DNA of 64,000 nt from Aphrocallistes beatrix. Lineage: Eukaryota > Porifera > Hexactinellida > Sceptrulophora > Aphrocallistidae. Location of the stretch: assembly GCA_963281255.1 (NCBI GenBank), contig OY725506.1, forward strand, positions 1,903,001-1,967,000, in the 5' to 3' direction. Shown here piece after piece: positions 46,453-57,415 of this stretch. The translations under genes and the position numbers were made by a program. Position 1 is the first letter of the stretch. Every line of letters begins with the position of its first letter. The notes under the pieces are model-generated. The model was given only the letters and a program-made list of their open reading frames with translations, did no database searches and was not told where the DNA came from.

Positions 46453-48063
46453 ATCATTAACAAAGCATAATAGAGCTTAGGAATGTATTACCAGCATATA
46501 TAAATATGGTGTCAAAGTACCCATATCCGTTGTTAAAATTTAGATTAGTCACCACATGGTTGCGTAATAGGTTATATTTATGACAAATTTGGTGATTTTC
46601 AGAGGCCGTTTATGGGCACTTCGAAGTGTTTTTATTATAAATTTTTCACAAAGAAATGAGATGTGAATGAGTTAAAATTTTTGGAATTTTTCATGAAATG
46701 TTGCTACATTCCATTGTTATTATGGAAACGTGTTTTGGTCAGTTGGGGTTATATCTTGAAAACTGCAACAGTTACACATTCAAATGTAATTCCATTTGAT
46801 AGCGAATAGACTACTTCCTATTAAGGATACCGCCCTCGAAAAAACATGATTTGCATTACAGCATACGATGAAAGTAGAGCTATAAGAGATGTTAAGCGTG
46901 GGGAGGTATCTCCATCAAGAAATACTGGCACATTCCAAACCGTTTTTGATTCTCAATTCTAGATTTTGAGATACTAGTGTCTCAAAGTATGTTTTTTAAA
47001 TTTTCCGCTAGCACATCTTAATGGTAGAAATTTAGGCACTCAATGAATTGTTTAGGACATACCAAGGAATCAAACGCTTCCAAAATCGAATCATAGATAG
47101 TCTACCATATTTGCAACTTCATAGGACCAGAAGAAAGTTAAAATGACAAATATTGTAAATTTTTCGGTGTCCGTAAAAAAGGGCCAAAAAAGGGCCAAAA
47201 ATGTCTGTTTTTTGGGGAAATCATGAATAAAATCACCGAGTTAGAATATATTTTATTTGCCCATTCTTTTAAATCTTTGTGTTTTATAATCTCCAAAGGT
47301 GCTAAAACAATGTTAAGGTTCATATCATAAAAAAAATCAAATAAGTTAAAAATTAATTGGTAAATGAGTTAAAATTCTCTATTAATTTTTCAATTTTTAT
47401 TAACGCTCAATAAAACATTTTGCTGTTTTTTTTACGCAAGGCAAGATTTTTCGAGGGCGGTATTCCTTAAGCTATAATAGAATTTCTACGTCTAAATTCA
47501 ATAATTTACGAGTTAATAGACAATTTATCTTATTGGTCACATTTGGTAATTTGTCGAATATCTCGTAAACCATTGAATTTAGACATAGAAATTGTATTAT
47601 AGCTTAATAGGGAGTAGTCTATTTGCTATCAAATGGGATTACATTTGAATGTGTAGCTGTTGCAGTTTTCAAGATATAACCCCAACTGAACAAAACACGT
47701 TTCCATAGCAACACTGGAATGTAGCAACATTCTATGAAAAAAATCAGAATTTTTCGTATTAACACATTCACATCTCAGTTCTATGCGAAAAACTTAAAAT
47801 AAAAACACTTAGAAGTGCCCTTAAACGACCTCAGAAATTACTAAATTTGATCCAAATATAACCTGTTCCGCAATCATTTGATGACAGATCTAAATTTTAA
47901 CAACGGATATGGGACTTTGACACCATAGCTATATATGCTGGTAATATATTTCTAAGCTCTATTGTGCTTTGTTAATGATTTAAGGCAGCTCATGTATTTC
48001 TTTAACCATCTTCTACCGCATCCCTGGTGAAGTTACTCTTAGGCCTTATATATAGTAGGCTAT
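46453..48063. mobile_element. Family A fold-back copy interrupted by a family B element
   Basis: Left arm from TAGAGCTTAGGAATGTATTA; right arm ends TATATAGTAGGCTAT at 48063. The arms are inverted copies (GGATATGGG...TTTGACACCAT on the right). The B element (46825-47466) sits in the middle at a TTAA. The left tip is missing next to the Helentron-like scrap. Confidence 0.7.
46825..47466 (+). mobile_element. Family B TTAA repeat, 642-bp internally deleted copy
   Basis: TTAA at 46821-46824 and 47467-47470 flanks GGATACCGCCCTCGAAAAAA and (inverted) GGAATACCGCCCTCGAAAAA. Left-end blocks match the 19760 copy; the middle of the 1.9-kb form is missing. It confirms TTAA as the duplication because the family A arms resume on both sides. 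Confidence 0.85.
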
Positions 48064-50090
48064 GGCTCCACAAACTTTCTACCAACCTTTTGTTTAATAT
48101 TTGACTATTTACTTCATAAATATTTTACCCTAGTCCACTAAAAAGCAGTTTTCTACACTTTTTTAACTTACAATTATATCTTTTGATTTATTATTAGCTA
48201 CTTTACCATCTATTTTCACGATATCCACTGTTCTCTTTCCGGATGTAGAATAACTATCCCCCAGATCGTGTAAATTGCGAAGACGAGATTTTACATTTTA
48301 ACAAATTGACGATTCTGAGAATATGAAGAAAAACAGTTGGAATGGAACAAGACATATCATTCTCAAAGCCAGTGACCAATTGAGATGGGAACCGGAGCCG
48401 GAGGGTTAATCTGCTTCGATCCTGTTATGAGTTCACACAAAATTTTAAGAAGTGATGTTCTAGAGTTTAGTAAAGCCTACCTCTTGTGACGATGAAAAAA
48501 ACCTTCAAACATATACCTTCGAAACGAATGCCAGTCAACGCATACCATTGTCAATTCGTACAACATGTCAACTCATACCACAAGTCAACAGAAAATCATG
48601 CCTTTCGCTGTTTTCTTATTTATATATCTCATGGAGTTGACTTAGTGGAATGGAAGTGTTGGTATTTGGGATGAGTTGACTGGTTCCCTTCGGAACCACT
48701 GAAAGAATTTACTTCCCAAAGATTGTACCGTACCTGGTGAAGTCATAGCAATTGCTGATATACTCTCTATGACAGTGGTTCCCAACCTCTTTCACCTCGT
48801 GCACCCCCTGACACCTAAAAATTATTTTGTGCACCCCAGGACCCACCTATGTAAGTCTGAAAAACACTATTGATCCGACTTGTCATTGCAATAAGGACGA
48901 CCAATAATAAGGACGAGTCCTTGTCCCGTGCACCCCCGACAAAGGACCCGTGCACCCCAGTTTGGGAACCGCTACTCTATGAGATGACTACGAATATTTC
49001 GATTGTCTACATGCAAATAGGCTGATAAGAAGGGAAATGATCATAGTAAAACATGTGGCAAGGTCTCCAATACTTGGAATATAGTTAAAGGATTCATTAC
49101 CCTGTTAAATAAATAATATTGAAAACTCAGGATTCTCAATTCAGCTTTTGATGAAAAGTAGGCAAGACTTCCTTTACTGTAAAAACAGTTCTGTCTTAGT
49201 AGGATGTGGGAAGAGTGAAGACATCGCAGCAACCGATAGTCTCCGGAGAAAATCCACACAGCTTGGCAAGCGCGAAAAGTACGATGTGTTGAAAGAAATC
49301 AATGATGGAGAGGAGGTATTAGCCGACTACTTATTAAGTCGATTTTGTACCCGAAAGTAACATTTTGAACGTAAGCTACTCACTCAATCATCTAATTTTA
49401 GACTCTTGTCGACTGATCAAAGCCACAGTTCTCTGATCTCAAATTAAGGTCAGAGTGGATTCATGCTAGTTATAGGAAATTGTTGTGAGATTATGGTTAT
49501 TAATTCAGGTTTCTACCTAAGTTGACTAATTCATTGAAAGATGATGAAGAATTATGAATTATTCAACTAATGAATTATTCAAAATCTCAAACATTAGTGC
49601 AGATTATATGCCCAAAAGTGGTTAAAAGGTTGCTCATGTTATATACCTCTAACATTGCTCAGTCCCTAAGCGAAATATCAAATATTTTTTCATTATTTTA
49701 GTTTCAAATTTTGAGTAATTCATTGATAATTCATGAATTAGTTAACTTAGGTTTCCACAAAATTGTTTGTGGCCGTCATACCCACGAAAGAGTTGGAAAC
49801 AGAATATTGACAAAGACTAAGAGATCAAGAGTAGAATAAGAGAAAAAGTGTCGAGAGAGGTGAGATTTCGATTTCACGAACATCTATGTTACTGTTATTT
49901 TAACATAGTTTGTTACAAATGAAAGCAAATATAGTTGTTCAGAATGATATTGAAAATTAATAAAGTTACCAAATATAATAATATTGTTAGATTTATGAGT
50001 AGATAATATCAGAAAATGGAAGTCTTAAGGACATAAGCTAATGAGATAGATTTTTAAGAATTTAAATTCCCATCCTCTACTTCATCCATG
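48064..50090. other. Mostly unrecognised sequence
   Basis: No host exon, RNA gene or transposase was recognised. Near 48532-48688 inverted CAGTCAACKCAT-type ends suggest a small TIR element. Frames of 60-72 residues near 48486 and 49041-49360 show no domain. The hAT MITE at 48773-48974 is the only clear element. Confidence 0.4.
48773..48974. mobile_element. 202-bp hAT MITE
   Basis: Ends CAGTGGTTCCCAACCTCTTT and, inverted, TAGCGGTTCCCAAACTGG, flanked by a perfect 8-bp duplication CTCTATGA (48765-48772, 48975-48982). CGTGCACCCC repeats fill the arms. Non-coding. Confidence 0.88.
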
Positions 50091-50094
50091 GTAC

Positions 50095-50345
50095 ATTTTA
50101 TACAAGGTCTTATATTGATGCTATGATACATTCTATTAAATATTAGCCTTCCAGCAACAAAAATGGCTGAGTTATAATCGAAAATTAAAAAATGTGATAA
50201 TTGCTCCTTAATTCCATGATAAGTCAACATTTTCATCTGAGGTAAGAACGTCGTTTAGCCATAACCAAAATAAACCGACATGCCAAAATCAGCTTCCTGC
50301 GCCTGGTAGAATATTCAATCAATTTGTATAAGTATACATGTATAC
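50095..50345 (-). mobile_element. Helentron-like family 1 fragment
   Basis: Minus-strand central and 5' blocks (CTCAGCCATTTTTGTTGCTG, TACAAATTGATTGAATATTC) without the 3' hairpin. Diverged. Confidence 0.6.
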
Positions 50346-50352
50346 GTATATA

Positions 50353-51680
50353 TAGAGGGTGTTAAGAAATTGATGACTTATTCGCAGAATCTATTATAAT
50401 GTAACCACAGTTTCAATGTTCTATTTATCATTGGTACTGTAACAAAGCTAATATTTATTCAGTTATTTCATTTCATAGCCAGTTTTATGCAATTTTTACG
50501 TATCACTTTTAATCAGAATACCAATTCATAATTTCAAATCTGATTCTACCTAAATTTAGCTAAAATAATGGCAAAGGAAGCTACTTCCCAAACAAGGAGC
50601 AAGGGCTAGGAATGGTATTGGGGGGAATGACTCAAAAACGGGTTTCAGAAATCTTAGGGACTAATAATCGAAATATTCGCCGTTGGCTGACCCACAATAA
50701 GACATGTGGTTCCTTCGAAAACAAGCCCAGACGTGGACGCAAATCAAAATTCTGAAAATTGCTAAAATCGTCATTGCAAAATCAAATTGCAAAAAACATC
50801 ATTCGAAAAGGAGATTGGCCAAGCGTTTACGCTCCAAAGGATTTCCAGCGTCTCATGTAACTGTACATACCGATTTAAGGAATGCACTCTCTGTCAAGCC
50901 TTACAAACCCCAAAACAGCAAAATATTACAGAAAAACAACGGTTTGCTCGGTAACAATTTTGTCAGGATCGAAAATCATGGAAAAAAGAAGACTGGCGCC
51001 AAGAATTGTTCTCAGACGAGTCTCCCTTTGAATTGTATAAGCATCCAAATCATCAGAATGATCGTTTGTGGGCTTACAATCAAACTCAAGTCGAACCAAC
51101 TGAAACCGTAAAATTTCCATCGAAAATACTCGTTTGGGCAGTGATGTCATATCGTGCAGTGTCAGAACTTAATTTCATCCTCAAAGGTCAAACTGTTAAT
51201 GTGGATTATTATGTAAAAGAGATATTGAGCAAGTCATTGATGTCTACTTTGCTTCGTTTACAAGATGGGCATACTTTACATCGCAAGATGTTGCCAGACA
51301 TGTCATGAGCTAACTTTCAACAAGACGGTGCACCGGCCCACACTGTTAAAAATTCACAAGAATGGTGCCATAACAATTTGTTCGAATTCTAGGCGAGAAA
51401 CTGGTCAGGTACCTCTCCGGATCTCAATCCGATCGAAAATTTGCGGTCAATTGTCAAAAAAGAAATTGAAATGATGCCTACTCCAACCAACGTTACGATT
51501 CTAGAAAAAACGTAAAGCTGACTTGGGTACAGATTTCCCAAGAAATTTAGGAGATAATTTGGTTTCACGGATGCCAAATAGAGTTAAATTGTGCATAAAA
51601 CGAAAAGGAGGATATATTGGAAAGTATTTTGAAATTGTAACAGAAAAAAATTAGGAGATCAATTTCTTAACTTAACCCTG
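50353..51680 (+). pseudogene. Tc1-like transposon relic (DD36E-like spacing)
   Basis: Ends TAGAGGGTGTTAAGAAATTG and, inverted, CAGGGTTAAGTTAAGAAATT, flanked by TA. The plus strand shows DNA-binding remnants near 50570-50890, then LFSDESPFELYKHPNHQNDR and TVKFPSKILVWAVMSYRAVS (51006-51150). FQQDGAPAHTVKNSQEW and SPDLNPIEN (51315-51440) follow, with 36 positions between the second Asp and the Glu. Several frame changes and stops; inactive. The catalytic half is well preserved. Confidence 0.8.
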
Positions 51681-51974
51681 TATATATATATATATATATG
51701 TAACGAATTGATTGAACAAACTGACAGGCACAGAAAGCTGATTTTTGGCATGTGGGGGTCTTTTGGCAATGGCTCCACTAAGTTCTGAACTCAGAAGAAA
51801 ATGTCAACTCATCATGAAATTATGATGCCATTGTCACTTTTTTTATAATCCGAAATTTTAGGTTTTGACTATAGTTCAGCCATTTTGGCTGATAGAGGGA
51901 CATCATTATTAAGCATCAAAACATTATTAATTGCCATTTATTGTGATTTTTCGAAAGTATCCCGCTTATAGTAC

Positions 51975-52175
51975 TGTTGCGTGAAATTCTGAGGCGCATG
52001 AAATTCTGAGGCACTTGTATACAGGGACCATGGATGCACAACTAGCGTGAAATTTTGAGGCACTCCGTGAAATTCTGAGGCATGAACAAAGAAACCTGAT
52101 CAGCAGAACATATGATCTAAGACTACTAGGTTTCTGGTTCCTATTACAGATGATGTATCATCTAACATGATGATT
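51975..52175 (+). repeat. Left inverted repeat of the Ginger element with four motif copies
   Basis: TGAAATTCTGAGGC (or one-base variants) occurs at 51982-51995, 51999-52012, 52048-52061 and 52068-52081. An ACTTGTATACAGGGACCATG block lies between the second and third copies. The right end carries the same arrangement inverted. Repeated subterminal motifs usually bind the transposase. Confidence 0.85.
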
Positions 52176-52303
52176 TGGTTATTCGTCTTTTACTACCAAA
52201 GCGTTTATATATAAAGTATTAACTTCGTACTAAATATAATATTTTAACAGTATTGCAAATTCAGTTATTTTATTGAGTAACTTTCCTTTCTTTTTGCATT
52301 GAA

Positions 52304-54056
52304 ATGAACTCAGAGGAATACGAAAGCATTATTAATTTCCTTCGAAATGACATATACCCACCAGCAGCATCACTTAACTCCAAGACAAAATGGAATTTCA
52401 GGAGAAGCGTTTCAGGCTACTTTATTGGAGAATCAGATACTCTTCACAATGTAAGGAATTGAGTTCTTGACTTAAACTAGTTGAACTATTGGTGAGCACC
52501 AAGTTTTTGTAGTTGTTTTTTTCAAATTATTGCAAAGTTGCTAAGATAAGGTTGTGAAACTTATCTTAAAGAATAAATGCATGCAATATCTGTGCAAAAA
52601 GTTGTATACGTATAAGGCCCCGAGCACTTTTTCTGCCGTAAAATATTTGACAAATAAAATTTAATTTTGATTGAGCATTTGTTTCAGAGAATCAATCTTG
52701 AGGGAACAGAGGTAGATGTAAAAGTCGCTCTAAGTGAAGAAGTCGATGGAATTTTGAAAAAGTTCCATGATAAAGTAGGCCATCCAGGAATCAACTCTAG
52801 TTATTTAGCAATACAGCAACAATACTACTGGAAAGGAATGTTTACAGATGTCTCTCAATACGTGAGTGCTGAGTCAATTAATTTGTTTCCCTTTTTATGT
52901 ATTGCTTCAATATATTGAATCATTTTTGAAGACCTTGAATATTTAGGAATTCTATTTAGAAAAAAACATGTGATTACTGCCAATCTGAAGCGCCATTACC
53001 TGCACAACCTCAAAGAAAACTTCAGCCTATCCCTCCTCCAAACCAAACATGGTTCCACATAGGCATGGATCTCATCTGCGATCTCCCAGTGACTCGACTA
53101 GGTTTCAAACACATACTTGTTACAGTGTGCTACCTTAGCAAATACGTGTTAGCTCGACCGCTTAAAACAAAGACCTCTGAAGAAGTAATTCAGCAGCTGA
53201 AGGACATATACCTTGAAGTTGGTTTGCCCAAAGTTATCCAGCATGATCAAGGAAAGGAGTTTACAAGCAACGTAAGTACGATAACCATCAAAATATTTAG
53301 AAATTTACTTGAGAATCGTATGTCATTCCAGCATGTATGTAGGTAGATCTTCCAAGATTTCCACAAGCGGATAGGGATTGACAACAGAAAGACACGTGCA
53401 TATCATCCAATGGCTAATGGATTAGTGGAAGCACATAATAAGATCCTCAAGATGTAATAATTTTTGTTAATAACTGGATTTGGAGAACATAGATATAAAA
53501 TTATTTTTTCATTAATTAATATGCAAATTTAGGAAGTTGAACAATATGTGCATCGAAACTAATAAAGAATGGTCGGAGCTCCTCAAGTCTGCTGTCATTG
53601 CAATGAACAGTACTAGGAAAAAGTCTCACGGATATACTGCCTTCAGAGTAATGTGGGGAAGAGAGTCCAGATATGAAGAACTACTCTCTATCGACGATAT
53701 TTCTTCCACATCGGCTGAAGATTTTGAGTGCGAGGAGACTATAGTCGACGAATTCCCGCTTGATGAGGAAAACAAGTTTTTTGGATTTCAAAGAGTACAA
53801 ATAGTGAGACATCTCAACAATCTCAAGGTAGCCTATTCCATTCTTTTCTACTACCTTTTTCGTCAATTATATTTAGCCATTCGAAAGGTTTATTTCTTAT
53901 TTCTCTACACAGGAAATTTTAGCAACTAATATCAGGGAAGGAACGTTCATGAGTCAATTACATCAAGAACTTCATGAGTTGCTCAATAAAAATCACGAGT
54001 ATGTTCCAAACACATTATTATTTCGTTTCCTGAATGACTCAAGTGAAGTTAATTTG
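52304..54056 (+). CDS. Ginger integrase: exons 1-6 of the transposon gene
   Basis: My exon model, from splice signals and frame: 52304-52450, 52688-52861, 52960-53271, 53347-53453, 53533-53827, 53913-54056; all junctions keep phase. Exon 1 begins MNSEEYESIINFLRNDIYPP after an ATG. Exon 2 carries the two His of the zinc-binding domain (FHDKVGHPGINSSY) and exon 3 the two Cys (CDYCQ). The catalytic residues are Asp at 53068 (GMDLICD), Asp at 53245 (QHDQGKEF) and Glu at 53428 (NGLVEAHNK). Exactly 35 residues lie between the last two, which also supports the exon 3-4 junction. Exons 5-6 hold the usual AMNSTRKKSHGYTAFRVMWG block and an uncharacterised tail. The integrase would cut out and reinsert the element in the nucleus. 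No stop interrupts these exons. Confidence 0.8.
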
Positions 54057-54557
54057 GTGAGTAATTCTTTATTCAGTTATTTCCAGTTTTATTGGAAAAT
54101 TTCTATCTCTGGATTTAAATATCAACCATCTCGAACAAGATAAATTCGATATTTAGATTATTTCATTGTTTCATTATTTCAAAACGTAAATACCGCAATT
54201 ATTTGTACATTTCCAACATTTCGTAAAAGATGATGTGTAGCAGATGATGTAATAAACACTCTGACAAATACAAAATGATTACGATAAGTAACTGAATGAT
54301 TTAGACTGGATTCTCTTTGCTAATTATAGCTAATGGAATTGAGTTAATACCAACAATAGGATACTAACAATGCACATGCATGCAAGATAGTCATGCGTAT
54401 GACCATAAACTACTTAAGAGTTTTTCAAATTACTTAAAACCCGCGGCTGGCTACGTCATTTTTCTATTTATAGTTTATAGTTATCAAGGAGTAATGAACT
54501 CGCAATGTTCCTAGCACAACTACATAGCAATTAAATTAACATATTTCTAATTTGTAG

Positions 54558-55565
54558 AAAAAAAGCAATTCGTGAAAAACTTCAAAGTTGGATAGTGGAT
54601 TTATATCCTCAATTTGGCGGCTCATTAGCCATCAAATACACAGAAAAAGTATTATATGGAGTGGTAAGTTTGTGATATCTGTTTAGTTGATTAATTGACT
54701 ATTGGTGAGATTGCAATTAAAAATTGTGTTAGACTAAACAAATTTCGAAATAATAAAATGTTTTATTTCGACTATAACAAAGAAAATGTTTCGAGCCTTT
54801 AGCTAGAATGCAAATTTTTCTGTTTTTTTAATAATATCTGTATTTTCGCGCATAGTTATGAAATTTACAAAATTAGGGTAATTATAACTCTCCTTGTATT
54901 AGGCAATCCAATACTTAAACACCATGCTATGGGAAACGTTTCCTGACAACTGGAGGAATTTCATTCCTAGCATGTTGACTAAAAGCCCGAATATTACGGT
55001 AGTCGATGAGCGATGGCAGCGTCAGAAATGTGCTATGCACGGACTCACGTTTCATTCCGTATGCAGGCAACCCGATCACCTCTTAAATGAACAACTTTCA
55101 AAATACCAACCATGGGAAACTGAAGATATCGTGGGAGATGGCAACTGTCTATTCCGTTGTCTCTCCAAAATTATTACAGGAAGCCAGGAAAATCATTCTA
55201 CTCTCCGTTCTATCATATCTAACTACATGGCAAGCGAGGGTACTACACAAATGGGTTGGTATTTTCGACAATCTCGCCTTACACCATGTGATTACTTTCT
55301 TAATGAAAGGCCTACCTACCTAGATGGCGTTTGGGGAGGCGATTTTGAGATAATGGCAGCTTCCGCAATTCTTCAAGCGGATATATTCATAGCTAACAAC
55401 AATTATAGTATGGAAGCGAATAAGTACACTAGCAAAGTACGATGGAGCCTGCTTAGAGCTACGAAAGATACCAACTCATCACTCTATATAAAGAACTATC
55501 ATGAACACTACGAACCTGTTGTTTCTATGATTAATTCTTCCACTCCAACTTTTGGAATGGATTAA
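54558..55565 (+). CDS. OTU cysteine-protease C-terminus of the Ginger gene (exons 7-8)
   Basis: Exon 7 (54558-54663; REKLQSWIVDLYPQFGGSLA) joins exon 8 (54903-55565) in phase: donor GTG|GTAAGT, acceptor TATTAG|GCA. Exon 8 has the OTU signature VGDGNCLFRCLSKI with Asp at 55137-55139 and catalytic Cys at 55146-55148, a middle block GDFEIMAASAILQADIFI, and the catalytic His in YHEHYEPVV (55506-55508). All three expected catalytic positions are present. OTU enzymes cleave ubiquitin or ubiquitin-like chains; here the domain is transposon-borne and could stabilise the transposase or counter host silencing (inference). The junction from exon 6 to exon 7 does not keep phase in my model, so an exon in 54057-54557 is probably missed or the OTU part is a separate gene. 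Confidence 0.8.
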
Positions 55566-55936
55566 GAAGTTTTAATGTAATGAAAATATACTATTATGAA
55601 GTCACATTTACTCAGTCCTTTATGCAACACTGTTCAAGTTTTGTTAATTTTGTCATCAGATTGATAGATTAGGCGTTGAATTATAATATGTTGTGTTACA
55701 TTTACTTGTTGCCAGTTAGTTGTTGGTATCATTATTTAGTTAATTTGATTACAATATTGACAATTAACGATATACAATTCCATATTATAGCGATCAGAGA
55801 GAACTGCTAGATACGGTTTATAGAAATGATCGTTAGACTATGTTGTTTGACTGTCTTTTATAAAAATAGTAAAGAAATACAGACCACTTGCGGTGGTAAC
55901 CACAACAAGAATCATATAATACGTAAATGAATGAAA
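55566..55936 (+). other. 3' untranslated part of the Ginger element
   Basis: AT-rich sequence between the OTU stop codon and the right inverted repeat. No reading frame or further motif recognised. Confidence 0.6.
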
Positions 55937-56373
55937 ATCATCATGTTAGATGATACATCATCTGTAATAGGAACCAGAAACCTAGTAGTCTTAGATCATA
56001 TGTTCTGATCAGGTTTCTTTGTTCATGCCTCAGAATTTCACGGAGTGCCTCAAAATTTCACGCTAGTTGTGCATCCATGGTCCCTGTATACAAGTGCCTC
56101 AGAATTTCACGCGCCTCAGAATTTCACGCAACAGTACTAAGACAAACATATTTAGAGAAATGCTATCTACTTTTTGATTAATCAATGTGGGCCTAGACGC
56201 CAAAGGGCGCCTCCGGCGGACAAGATGTTCGCCAGCTGCGCAGCGAAAGCAAGCGAAGCGCCCTTGTTAATTTTAATATACACAAATATTAATCGAGTTT
56301 AAATAGTAGCGAGTAAAATAAACAAAAACAAGTCTCCATTGGTACCCAATCAAAACTAGAATTAAATTCATCT

Positions 56374-56623
56374 AATAAATTAAAACGCTAGGATTTCTTT
56401 GTTTGTTTGTTTGTCAGAATTGATTGAAGAATTGGCAAGTCGTAGAGATAAAAAAATTAGCATGTAGCCGTCAAATGATGAATTTATGATTTTGTTCGAA
56501 GATCTAAGCGAAATTTCCACACCTCTACAAATAAATGGAAAACAATTTTTCACACCTTTATGCAACTTAATACAAAGTCGAAAATAAGTACAATCGACTT
56601 AAACATCCTAAATATATTTATTA
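56374..56623 (+). mobile_element. Helentron-like family 2, 5' fragment
   Basis: Starts near TTAAAACGCTAGGATTTCTT, followed by a TTTG microsatellite and GAATTGATTGAAGAATTGGC, then GTCAAATGATGAATTTATGA. The same 5' sequence opens the larger element at 56797 and is seen inverted at 43790-43985. A reversed family 1 5' piece lies just upstream (56281-56310). Confidence 0.6.
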
Positions 56624-56796
56624 CAAGCGCGCTTCGCTTGCTTGTGCTGCGTGTGCGGCGAACACTTCGTGTCCGCATGAAGCGCCCTTTGGGTGCATGG
56701 GGTCGCATTGATTAAATATAAGGGGGATAACCCCTCGAAACACATCCGTCCTACTGTTAAAATCGTTATCACACGAAAAATCACCAAATTTGTCAG
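56624..56796 (-). mobile_element. Helentron-like family 1 3'-end fragment
   Basis: Minus-strand terminus GCGCGCTTGT and hairpin at 56624-56690, and body to GACAAATTTGGTGATTTTTC. It is truncated where family 2 begins. Confidence 0.7.
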
Positions 56797-57415
56797 TAAT
56801 CTTATATATTAAAATGCTAGGATTATTTTTTTTGTGTGTTTGTCCGAATTGATTGAAGAATTGGGAAGTCGTAGAGGTGTGAAAATTGGCATGTAGGTGT
56901 CAAATGATATGCCTATGATTAAGTTCTAAGATCTAAGCGAAATTTTCACATCTAGCAAAAAAATGGAAAACAATTTTTCGCACCTTTTCTATACAAAATA
57001 AATGACTACACTATTACAATAGAAATCATTGTACAAGTACGACACTACAATAAATAGATCGTCATTGTTATTAATACTTCAAAGCAGTGGCGTAGCTAGG
57101 GGGGGGCGGGGGGGGCGGACCGCCCCGGGCGGCGCTTAATAGGGGGCACTTGACCTTGTGTTTCATAAAATACTTAGAGCATTCAATAAGTTCGTAACCC
57201 TACCTATCATTTCTTTGCTAGCCTTATTTAAAATCAGTTCTAGTGTGATTATTACAGATCAATATTTAAACTCTATTTACTGTTTAGTTTATCTAAATTG
57301 ATCAAATACTTGAGAAGTTACATCAATTTTACATTTGGCTGTTTGACTCACTGATATTTATGGCATCAAAAATACCAGAAATTAATGTAGAGCATAGAGC
57401 CTATATTAAAATCTG

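Larger units (their letters stand above)
51975..56133 (+). mobile_element. Ginger DNA transposon with integrase and OTU protease, structurally complete
   Basis: 4,159 bases between GTAC duplications (51971-51974, 56134-56137). The tips are TGTTGCGTGAAATTCTGAGG and its inversion, in line with the TGT start of Ginger elements. The inverted repeats are ~200 bp (51975-52175, 55937-56133) and differ by about one substitution and one 3-base gap, so the insertion is young. Inside is an intron-split forward gene with an N-terminal domain, a zinc-binding HHCC motif, a DD35E integrase core and a C-terminal OTU cysteine protease. No reverse transcriptase, gag or LTR exists, so this is a cut-and-paste DNA transposon. 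OTU domains have been reported in some Ginger1 elements as far as I recall. Autonomy is not proven. Confidence 0.9.
51690..56267 (+). mobile_element. Helentron-like family 1 copy split by the Ginger element
   Basis: Body GTAACGAATTGATTGAACAA from ~51701 to the GTAC at 51971-51974, resuming after the second GTAC (56134-56137) with AAGACAAACATATTTAGAG and ending GCGCCCTTGT at 56267. It supplies the target site of the Ginger insertion, giving an independent check of the Ginger ends. Confidence 0.8.

Noticed and set aside
48486-49360. Frames of 62-72 residues near 48.5-49.4 kb
   Set aside because: No domain, no splice support, and opposite-strand overlaps of similar length; not reported as genes.
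52960-53827. Integrase as evidence of a retrovirus-like element
   Set aside because: No reverse transcriptase, gag or LTR; long inverted repeats and a 4-bp duplication identify a DNA transposon.
54903-55565. OTU protease as a host deubiquitinase gene
   Set aside because: It lies inside the inverted repeats of the Ginger element and is spliced in the same direction as its integrase, so it is part of the transposon.
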